In this document: piece by piece, positions 55,885-64,000 of the stretch | Layout of the letters: each line of letters opens with the position of its first letter | How positions within the stretch are numbered: position 1 is the first letter of the stretch | Source of the DNA: Pseudomonadota bacterium | GTDB taxonomy: Bacteria > Pseudomonadota > Alphaproteobacteria > Geminicoccales > Geminicoccaceae | Direction of reading: 5' to 3' | Assembly: GCA_030549795.1 (NCBI GenBank) | Contig: JAUQQO010000010.1 | Span: 248,001 to 312,000 of the forward strand | Length of the DNA: 64,000 bases | Program-made: the position numbers and the translations under genes | Notes under the pieces: generated by a model | Seen by the model: only the letters and a program-made list of their open reading frames with translations | Told to the model about the DNA's origin: nothing | Database searches by the model: none

Positions 55885-55950
55885 TCGCTTCCGATCCGCG
55901 CCATTTCGTCGATCACGTCGATTCCGCTCGCGGCGGTTGCGGTCCCGCGG

Positions 55951-58461
55951 CTACGGCATCCGCAACGCCACCGCGGCGCTTCGCCCCAAAAGTCGCCAAA
56001 CGCTTATCGCCGCGATCGCGAACACCGAGACGAGGACGAGTGCTGTGACGAACAGCACGGGCGCGAGCGCGAACTGCCATCCGATCGCCAAGACGAAGCG
56101 GCTGATCGCCCAACCGGCAAGCGTACCGGCAACCACTCCTACGATCGCTGCGGAGAGGGCGAGAAGCAGATGCTCGGCGGCGAGGATCGCCAAGATCTGC
56201 GACCGCGGCGCACCTAAGAGTTTGAGCAGAATGGTCTCGCGCAGGTGGCGGCGACGCGCGAGAAGAAGCGATGCTGCGAGAACCAAGAGACCCACAAGGA
56301 GCAAGATCACAGCGATCAGACGCACGGCGGCATCGATGGTGCCCAAGATTTCTTCGACTGCGCGCACGATCGCACCCACGTCGATGGGCGTCGCATTGGG
56401 GAGCTCAGTGGCCAGCCGCTCGAGGAACGGGGCGACCGCTGAGGGCGCCACGCTGAGCGCCGCGATGCGCACATGAGGTGCTTTGTCGATCACCCCGGGG
56501 CTCAAGATGAAGACGAAATCCAACCGTCCCGAGGTCCAATCGACCTCGCGGCGGATATTGGCAATCTCGGCTTCGATGCTCCGGCCGAGCAGGTTGAAGG
56601 TGAGCTTGTCGCCGACCGCTACGCCATAGCCGCGCGCGACCCCGCCCTCGATCGAGACGAGCGGTGGACCGTCGTAGTCGGGCGACCACCAACGGCCGGC
56701 CAAAAGCTCGGTTCCCGGCGGCGGATGGGCGCTCCAGCTCAAGCCGCGATCGCGATCGATGGTCCAGCGCACGTGATCGGCGATCGCTGCGCGCTCCACG
56801 GGCTCGCCCTTGATCCTGGTGATCCGTGCGCGAACCGTCGGCGCCGATTGGAGCAACGTCACTCCTTGCGTCTGCGCCACCACGCGCTCGAAGCGCGGCC
56901 ATTGATCCGGCTGGATGTCGATGACGACATGGGTGGGGGCGCGCTGTGCGAGCCGGGCGTGGATCTCGCGCGCGAGATTGGCTTCAAGAAGAGCGATCGC
57001 GACCAGAGCCGCAAGGCCCGTCCCTAAGCCCAAGAGCGCTGGCAGAGCCCCGCTTGCGCTGCGCGCGAGGTTGCGGGCGGCAAGCCTAAGCGCTACCGGC
57101 GCGTTGGCCAAGGCGCGCGCCAAGAACGCGAGCAAGAGCCGTCCGATCGTGCCGAGAAAACCGGCTGTTATGAGTACGCCCGTAAAGAAGAGAGCTGCAA
57201 GCCACGCTCGATCGACCGCGAGCATGCTGAGCACGACAAGGCCCGAGGCAGCGAGCGCCGGCACGAGCAACCCAGAAAGCCGCAGCCGATGCGCAGGAAG
57301 CAGGATATCGGCGCGGAACAGGTCGGCAGCCGAGACTTCGCGCGCTCGCGCGAGCGGGTAGCTGGCGAAGAGCACGGCGGTGAGCACGCCCGCAATAGCG
57401 GCGTGGAGAAGCGGAAGGGGGTGAAAACCCAGCGCCACGCGCACCGGCAGCATCGCTTCGAGCATGGGCACGAGAAAGAGTGGCAGGAGCTGACCTAGCG
57501 CGAGGCCGAGCAGCACCGCGCTTGCCAGCGCGGCCCCGATGAGCATGCCGAAGGCGGCATCGACCTCTGCCGAGGTTGCACCGAGCGCCTTGAGGATGGC
57601 GATCGTCGTCCGCCGGCTCGCGAGATAGGCTGAGACGGAAAGGGCGACGCCGAGACCGCCCAACAACAGGGCAGCGAGTCCGGCGAGCGTGAGATAGCCC
57701 GCGAGACGGTCAGAAAAGCGGGCGATCGAGGGCTCGACCGCGAGGGCGGTGCGCAGCCGCCAGCTCGCTTCGGCTTCGCGCGCGCGCAACTGCGCGACGA
57801 GCTGGGGGAGCTCGGATGGCGCGACCACCGCCCGGTGCTCGAAGCGCAACAGCGCTCCGGGTCGGATCAGATCGGCTGCCTCGGCGCTCGCAAGGCTCAC
57901 GAGGACCCGCGGGCCGAAGCCCGCCAAGCTTCCCAAGCGATCGGGTTCGCGCATCAAGATGGCGCGGATCTCGAGCTCGAGCGAACCGATGCGCAGCCGG
58001 TCGCCGAGGGCGAGGCCCAGCCGTTGAAGGAGCGAGGGTTCGACCACCGCACCAGCGTTTTTTAAGGCCTCGCTGATCGGGATCGGCGGGTCGAGTTCGA
58101 CCGCGCCAACCAGCGGCCAGGCCTCGTCCACCGCCTTAAGCGCGACGGCGAGCCTGCGCCCGTTGGGAGCTGAGGCGAGGGCGGTTGTGCGCAGGATCGT
58201 CGAACGCCGGCTCTCGGGACCGAAAAGACGCGCGAGTTCGTCTTCTGAGACGGGTTGGTTGGCGCTCTCGAGCTCGAGATCGCCGCCTAAAAGCGCGCGG
58301 GCGTCGCGGCGGACGGTCTCACGCAGCGATTGCGAGAGCACGCCCACGCTCGCGATCGTCGCGATCCCAATCGCAAGCGCGATCACGAAGATCGAAAGCG
58401 GGCGCAGGGCGCCGCGCATCTCCCGCCGCGCCACCCTCGAGGCGAAAGCGAAGAGGCTCAT
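55951..58461 (-). CDS. ybbP: ABC transporter permease, YbbP-like (double FtsX)
   Basis: The 836-residue protein has an N-terminal helix (about 22-45), a large periplasmic domain, a first FtsX set of three or four helices (about 255-375), a middle helix pair, a second periplasmic domain (about 480-690) and a last FtsX set (about 695-830). ILKALGATSAEV and LLKLLGAPRSQIL are the two coupling segments. This doubled layout is YbbP. With YbbA it is divergent from tesA, as in E. coli. Function is not settled; export of lipophilic compounds or lysophospholipid handling has been proposed. Confidence 0.9.
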   Translation of the reverse strand: MSLFAFASRVARREMRGALRPLSIFVIALAIGIATIASVGVLSQSLRETVRRDARALLGGDLELESANQPVSEDELARLFGPESRRSTILRTTALASAPNGRRLAVALKAVDEAWPLVGAVELDPPIPISEALKNAGAVVEPSLLQRLGLALGDRLRIGSLELEIRAILMREPDRLGSLAGFGPRVLVSLASAEAADLIRPGALLRFEHRAVVAPSELPQLVAQLRAREAEASWRLRTALAVEPSIARFSDRLAGYLTLAGLAALLLGGLGVALSVSAYLASRRTTIAILKALGATSAEVDAAFGMLIGAALASAVLLGLALGQLLPLFLVPMLEAMLPVRVALGFHPLPLLHAAIAGVLTAVLFASYPLARAREVSAADLFRADILLPAHRLRLSGLLVPALAASGLVVLSMLAVDRAWLAALFFTGVLITAGFLGTIGRLLLAFLARALANAPVALRLAARNLARSASGALPALLGLGTGLAALVAIALLEANLAREIHARLAQRAPTHVVIDIQPDQWPRFERVVAQTQGVTLLQSAPTVRARITRIKGEPVERAAIADHVRWTIDRDRGLSWSAHPPPGTELLAGRWWSPDYDGPPLVSIEGGVARGYGVAVGDKLTFNLLGRSIEAEIANIRREVDWTSGRLDFVFILSPGVIDKAPHVRIAALSVAPSAVAPFLERLATELPNATPIDVGAIVRAVEEILGTIDAAVRLIAVILLLVGLLVLAASLLLARRRHLRETILLKLLGAPRSQILAILAAEHLLLALSAAIVGVVAGTLAGWAISRFVLAIGWQFALAPVLFVTALVLVSVFAIAAISVWRLLGRSAAVALRMP

Positions 58462-59165
58462 CGTGCGAGTGTCCGCTCGGGCTTAAGGGCGCCTGTGTGC
58501 GCCGTCGTTTCCACGAGCCGACCTCCGTCGAGGCGAAAACGGCGGCGGCAACGGGCGGCGAGCTCGAGGTCGTGGGTGACGAGCAGGAGCGTGGCACCGC
58601 GGCGGGCCTGGACGGCGAAGAGGAGCTCGGCCACTGCGCGTCCGGTAGCCTGATCGAGATTGCCGGTCGGCTCGTCGGCCAAGAGGATGTCGGGCTCGTT
58701 CGCGAGCGCGCGGGCAAGGGCCACGCGCTGCTGCTCGCCGCCCGAAAGCTGGGCCGGGAAATGGTCCATCCGGTGCGCAAGCCCGACCTCGGCGAGGAGC
58801 TCGGCAGCGCGCGCCTGCGCATCCGGCCGACCGAGCAGTTCCATCGGCAAGGCGACGTTCTCGCGCGCGGTCATCGATGGCACGAGATGGAAGGCCTGGA
58901 ACAGGATGCCGATGTGCCGCCGGCGAAAGCGCGCGAGCTCGTCCTCGCTCAAGCCATTGAGTTCCCGGCCGCACACCACGACGCGGCCGCGGGTGGGGCG
59001 CTCGATGCCGCCGATGATGGCAAGCAAGCTCGATTTTCCCGAGCCCGAGGGACCCACGACGCTCATCACCGTCCCGGCCTCGACCGCAAGATCGATCCCG
59101 CACAGGATCGCAACCGGTCCGCTAGGCCCCTTAAGGATCAGGTGAACGTCTTTAAGATCGATCAC
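58458..59165 (-). CDS. ybbA: ABC transporter ATP-binding protein, YbbA-like
   Basis: The 235-residue ATPase has Walker [10 protein letters not shown] near 36-44, signature [15 protein letters not shown], Walker [14 protein letters not shown] and the H-loop [12 protein letters not shown]. It belongs to the LolD/MacB type and overlaps ybbP by ATGA. It drives the YbbP permease. Confidence 0.92.
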   Translation of the reverse strand: MIDLKDVHLILKGPSGPVAILCGIDLAVEAGTVMSVVGPSGSGKSSLLAIIGGIERPTRGRVVVCGRELNGLSEDELARFRRRHIGILFQAFHLVPSMTARENVALPMELLGRPDAQARAAELLAEVGLAHRMDHFPAQLSGGEQQRVALARALANEPDILLADEPTGNLDQATGRAVAELLFAVQARRGATLLLVTHDLELAARCRRRFRLDGGRLVETTAHTGALKPERTLAR

Positions 59166-59207
59166 GACGCGCGCCGTCCTTTTTCACATGTGAAGCCGCG
59201 TGAGGAC

Positions 59208-59873
59208 ATGGATCGCATGGCACGCCCGAGCAAGCTTCTCCGCTTTCTCGCTGCGCTCGCCTTTCCGTTCACCGTTCTGCACGCTTTTGCTTCCTCACCG
59301 GAAGGGTGTCGGATCGCGGTTTTGGGCGATTCGCTCACAGCCGGCCTCGGTTTGCCGGCGGGCGAGGCGTTTCCGGCCCGCCTCGAGGCCGCCTTGCGCG
59401 CGCGCGGCTTTCCTTGTGCGGTCATCGATGCCGGCGTTTCCGGCGATACGAGCGCCGGTGGGGCGGCGCGGATCGCTTGGGTGCTGGCCGATCGGCCGAG
59501 CCATCTGTTGGTCGAGCTCGGCGGCAACGACGCGCTGCGCGCCTTGCCACCTGAGCAGCTCGAGGAAAATCTCGAGCGGATCGTTCTTGCCGCAAAAAAT
59601 CAAAACGTCGCAGTGATGATCGCAGGAATGCTGGCTCCGACCAATCTCGGTCCCGAATATGGCGCTGCATTTGCAGCGGCCTACCAAAAGGTGGTGGATC
59701 GTCACCAACTAGCCTTTTACCCCTTCTTTTTGGACGGACTGGTCGATCGGCCGGATCTCTTCCAAAAAGACGGCATTCACCCGAACGCGGCCGGGGTGGC
59801 AGAGATCGTCGCGCGCATCCTGCCCACGGTCGAAGCGTGGTTGCGGGAAAGCGGTGTGCTGCCCCGGCCCTAA
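59208..59873 (+). CDS. tesA: Arylesterase/thioesterase TesA-like (SGNH hydrolase)
   Basis: From the ATG at 59208 (TGAGGAC just before) the 221-residue protein has a signal peptide (residues 1-28, core LRFLAALAFPFTVLHAFA), then the SGNH blocks: AVLGDSLTAGLGL with the nucleophile Ser, DAGVSGDTSAGG, VELGGNDALRAL and the Asp-His pair in QKDGIHPNAAG. TesA hydrolyses acyl esters and thioesters in the periplasm. Position next to ybbAP supports the call. Confidence 0.94.
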   Translation: MDRMARPSKLLRFLAALAFPFTVLHAFASSPEGCRIAVLGDSLTAGLGLPAGEAFPARLEAALRARGFPCAVIDAGVSGDTSAGGAARIAWVLADRPSHLLVELGGNDALRALPPEQLEENLERIVLAAKNQNVAVMIAGMLAPTNLGPEYGAAFAAAYQKVVDRHQLAFYPFFLDGLVDRPDLFQKDGIHPNAAGVAEIVARILPTVEAWLRESGVLPRP

Positions 59874-59911
59874 GCCACCGCGTCATCGCTTCGCTCTGCC
59901 AAAAACTTACT

Positions 59912-59932
59912 CACAAGCTGTTGATTCTTGTG
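59912..59932. repeat. Short inverted repeat upstream of acs
   Basis: CACAAG at 59912-59917 and CTTGTG at 59927-59932 flank nine bases. The outer flanks extend it to imperfect DnaA-box-like sequences in opposite orientation (TTACTCACA at 59907-59915, and TTTATCCCCACAAG on the minus strand at 59927-59940). It could be an operator for acs or tesA, but nothing else supports that. Confidence 0.35.
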
Positions 59933-60065
59933 GGGATAAATCGCGGAAGGCAGCTCTTGCGGCATAACGTCCGCGCGTGCTTGAGAACGCCTTCGAACGG
60001 CGGAAAAATGATGCGCGTCGGACGGGCTCTGCCGGCGAGGCAGCGGGTCCATCGGGGAGGAACCG

Positions 60066-62009
<1,944 letters not shown>

Positions 62010-62021
62010 GGCAGGCGGCGG

Positions 62022-62531
62022 TCAGGACACAGACCGCCGCCGACCCAATGCTCGGTCCTCGACCCGGATGCGGAGCGCGAGAAGCGCGAGGTTGGCAAGG
62101 CCGAAGACCAACGCCACCAGCGGCTCGCCGCAGGCGAGGGCAAGCGCCGGGACTTCGATCGCCACGATCAGATAGTTCGGGTGGCGCAGCCATCGGTAGG
62201 GACCGCGGCGCACGAGGGGAGCGCCGGGCAGGACCAATACGCGGGTCGTCCAGCGCTCGCCCAAGCTCGCGATCACCCAAAGCCGTAGCGGTTGCAGGAT
62301 CGCCCACATCATGAGCCAGGGAAAGGAGAGGGGGCGATCGGGCGGCGCTGCGAGTGTGAGGGCGACGAGCAAGAGAAGGTGCAGAATGACGATCGCCGGA
62401 TAGTAGCGGGCGCCATGTTCGACGGCGCCGCGTGCTCTAAGCCTGCGTTCGTTGCGCCGTGACCAGGCGAGTTCGGCGAGCCGCTGCGCCGCTACCACGA
62501 GCAAGAGGAAGTGGACCGGTCCCAAACTCAC
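62022..62531 (-). CDS. ICMT-family membrane methyltransferase, PKS-linked
   Basis: The 169-residue protein from a GTG overlapping the PKS stop (GTGA) has four to five membrane helices and the C-terminal ICMT motif GPYRWLRHPNYLIVAIEVPAL, which binds SAM, followed by EDRALG near the end. ICMT-like enzymes methylate carboxyl or hydroxyl groups of lipophilic substrates. In Bacillus subtilis the pair BpsA (type III PKS) and BpsB (ICMT-like) makes alkylpyrone methyl ethers, so this enzyme probably methylates the product of the adjoining synthase (inference from that pair). Confidence 0.85.
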   Translation of the reverse strand: MSLGPVHFLLLVVAAQRLAELAWSRRNERRLRARGAVEHGARYYPAIVILHLLLLVALTLAAPPDRPLSFPWLMMWAILQPLRLWVIASLGERWTTRVLVLPGAPLVRRGPYRWLRHPNYLIVAIEVPALALACGEPLVALVFGLANLALLALRIRVEDRALGRRRSVS

Positions 62532-63568
62532 CACTCGATGACGGCGAAGGCGGCGGTGAAGCCGGGCCCGAGCGCGATGAGAAGGGCCCGCCGCCAGTCC
62601 GGTTCGCGCAACGCCCGATCCAGCACAAAGAGCACGGTTGGGGCCGACATGTTGCCGTACTCGGCAAGCACCGCGCGGGCGTGCAGGAGGCCGCGCGCAC
62701 CCGGCGGAAGGACCTCTTCGAGGGCGGCGAGCACCTTGGCGCCGCCGGGATGACACAACCACAAATCGATATCTTCGAGCAAAAGACCATGCCGGCTGAG
62801 AAAACCCAACAGCGCCGGTCTCAGCCGTGTCCGCACGAGCTCGGGTATGGAAGGGTCGAAGAGAACGCCAAGGCCATCGTCTTCGATCCGCCAGCCCATG
62901 ACCTCGAGCGTGGCGGGAAAACGCTCCTCGCCCGTAGGCCCGATCCGCGGCCCCTCGCCCTCACACGACAGGATCGCCGCCGCGGCGCCGTCGCCGAAGA
63001 GCGCGCAGGCGACGAGATTGGCGAGGTTCGCATCCGAAGCGCGCAGGGCGAGCGAGCAGAGCTCGACCACGAGGAGCAGGATGCGGGCGCGTGGCCGGGC
63101 GCGGGCGAATTCGGCCGCGCGCGCAAGGCCCAAAACTCCGCCCGCGCAGCCGAAGCCGAAGAGCGGCGTGCGCGCGACATCGGTGCGCAACCCCATGCGC
63201 TCGGCGAGATGCGCCTCGAGCGAGGGTGTGGCGATGCCCGTTGAGCAAACCGTGACGACGGCGTCGATCCCGGAAGCGAGGAGATCGGCCGCAGCGAGCA
63301 CCCGCGCCGTCGCTTCCTCGAGGAGAGCAAGCGCGCTCGCAACGAAGAGCGCGTTGCGGTGACCGAAACCCATGGGTTGCAGATAGGCCTCGACCGGCAG
63401 CGCCAAATGACGTTTCGCGATGCCGCAATGGTCGAAGAGAACAAGGCGCCGGTCGAGCTCTGGGATCCTACCTGCGAACAGCCGCCGGGCACCTTCTTTG
63501 GCCGCGGCTTGGCTTACGATGTGCGGCGGAGTGGCCGAAGCCAGCGCGAGCAGGCGGGGCTCCGCCAC
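62528..63568 (-). CDS. Type III polyketide synthase (chalcone/alkylpyrone synthase-like)
   Basis: From the GTG at 63568 the 346-residue protein has the thiolase fold with the catalytic Cys in PLFGFGCAGGVLGLARA, FGDGAAAAILS, His in LWLCHPGGAKVLAALEE and Asn in EYGNMSAPTVLFVL, giving the Cys-His-Asn triad. AILAIGPGF-like LIALGPGFTAAFAVIEW closes the C-terminus. Such enzymes extend an acyl-CoA with malonyl-CoA and cyclise to alkylpyrones or alkylresorcinols. The starter is not predictable. The frame stays open to 63715 inside the previous gene. Confidence 0.93.
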   Translation of the reverse strand: MAEPRLLALASATPPHIVSQAAAKEGARRLFAGRIPELDRRLVLFDHCGIAKRHLALPVEAYLQPMGFGHRNALFVASALALLEEATARVLAAADLLASGIDAVVTVCSTGIATPSLEAHLAERMGLRTDVARTPLFGFGCAGGVLGLARAAEFARARPRARILLLVVELCSLALRASDANLANLVACALFGDGAAAAILSCEGEGPRIGPTGEERFPATLEVMGWRIEDDGLGVLFDPSIPELVRTRLRPALLGFLSRHGLLLEDIDLWLCHPGGAKVLAALEEVLPPGARGLLHARAVLAEYGNMSAPTVLFVLDRALREPDWRRALLIALGPGFTAAFAVIEW

Positions 63569-63575
63569 CTTGGCG

Positions 63576-64000
63576 TTAGACCCCTTCGAGCTCGGATGCC
63601 AGGATGGCGCCACGCGAGGCCATGAAATAGAGCCCCATGTGATGCGCGGGCCATTTGGGATGGGCGGCAGTCGCCGGCAACCCGAGCTTTTCCGCCGTCT
63701 CGCGCGGCAGATCATAGGTGGCGCAGGCGGGTTCGAAGACCACTACGTCGCGGAGGGTCGGAACAAGACCGTGATTGCGGGCCGAAAGCAGCGTCAAGAC
63801 GAGATCCATGACACAGATGTCGGTGCAAATACCGACCACGACGACCGCCTCGAGCCGGTGCATGTTGATCCAATCGACGAGCTTGTTGTGGGAGAGCCCG
63901 TGCTGGCCGCGCGCAGTGGCCGGCTCGATGGCACCGACGAAGCCGTTGATACAGTCCTTGCGGATCAAGGTCACATCCGGATCGCTCTCGAGCCAAGCGA
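63576..64000 (-). CDS. Isochorismatase-family cysteine hydrolase, partial at right edge
   Basis: The minus-strand frame is open past the right edge, so the N-terminal part with the first catalytic Asp is missing. About 140 residues are seen: a Lys in IRKDCINGFVG, and the nucleophile Cys in VVVVGICTDICVMDLVLT, the mark of nicotinamidase-like isochorismatase hydrolases. The PKS gene starts eight bases after its stop, so they may be one operon, but a chemical link is not clear. Nicotinamidase would pair with the nicotinate phosphoribosyltransferase at 34-35 kb (speculative). Confidence 0.85.
   Translation of the reverse strand, partial: AWLESDPDVTLIRKDCINGFVGAIEPATARGQHGLSHNKLVDWINMHRLEAVVVVGICTDICVMDLVLTLLSARNHGLVPTLRDVVVFEPACATYDLPRETAEKLGLPATAAHPKWPAHHMGLYFMASRGAILASELEGV

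Noticed and set aside
55810-55950. Integration site at the tRNA-Val gene
   Set aside because: No integrase, no direct repeat of the tRNA 3' end and no foreign-looking genes nearby.

Overview
This 64 kb window is a GC-rich chromosomal segment from an alphaproteobacterium, probably Rhodospirillales in the broad sense. The lineage call is inference from gene content: an F1-ATPase zeta-type (DUF1476) protein beside an SDHAF4-like (DUF1674) protein, an Usg-like protein, an IalB-family protein, the order phoR-pstSCAB-phoU-phoB, the run gpmI...ctpA-divergent deacetylase-rppH, a class II DAHP synthase, and a groESL operon under a CIRCE element. Genes are densely packed and often joined by 4-base ATGA or GTGA overlaps. 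I see no insertion sequence, prophage, CRISPR array or rRNA, and one tRNA, tRNA-Val(CAC).

Layout. 1-4.9 kb: a CaiB-type CoA-transferase running off the left edge, divergent from a LIV-type ABC importer (binding protein, two permeases, one ATPase; the second ATPase LivF is absent). 4.9-8.5 kb: a minus-strand set with a secreted cyclase-family protein, a LolD-like ATPase, an FtsX-like permease with a histidine-rich loop and a DUF3299 protein, perhaps a metal-handling transporter. 8.7-15 kb: a GST-like protein, rppH, a divergent polysaccharide deacetylase, ctpA and gpmI, with 1.1 kb of gene-free DNA where a murein hydrolase activator often sits. 15.2-21.1 kb: a type I secretion system (TolC, LapB-like ABC, HlyD-like adaptor) and a small acidic unknown protein. 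21-24.5 kb: quinone oxidoreductase, SpoU-type methyltransferase, IalB and RlmN.

25-31.8 kb is the phosphate regulon, with a three-repeat Pho box buried in the 3' end of phoR and a terminator-like hairpin between pstS and pstC. 31.8-45 kb carries acetoacetyl-CoA synthetase, nicotinate phosphoribosyltransferase, DAHP synthase, glutathione reductase, recA, an EamA transporter, the DUF1674/DUF1476 pair, an NRDE protein, a second quinone oxidoreductase and groESL. 45-51.2 kb is the plus-strand cluster usg, rpiB, nrdR, ribD, ribE, ribBA (with a degenerate GTP cyclohydrolase II half), ribH, nusB, thiL. 51.2-59.9 kb holds a D,D-carboxypeptidase with a SPOR-like tail, a TPR-SH3 protein, glmU, gph, tRNA-Val, and ybbP-ybbA divergent from tesA. 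60-64 kb has acs, then an ICMT-type methyltransferase overlapping a type III polyketide synthase, and an isochorismatase-family hydrolase cut by the right edge.

Most of the window is housekeeping. The parts that deserve a second look are the His-rich transporter, the type III PKS-methyltransferase pair, the embedded Pho box, the coupled DUF1674/DUF1476 genes, and the empty interval at 12.3-13.4 kb.
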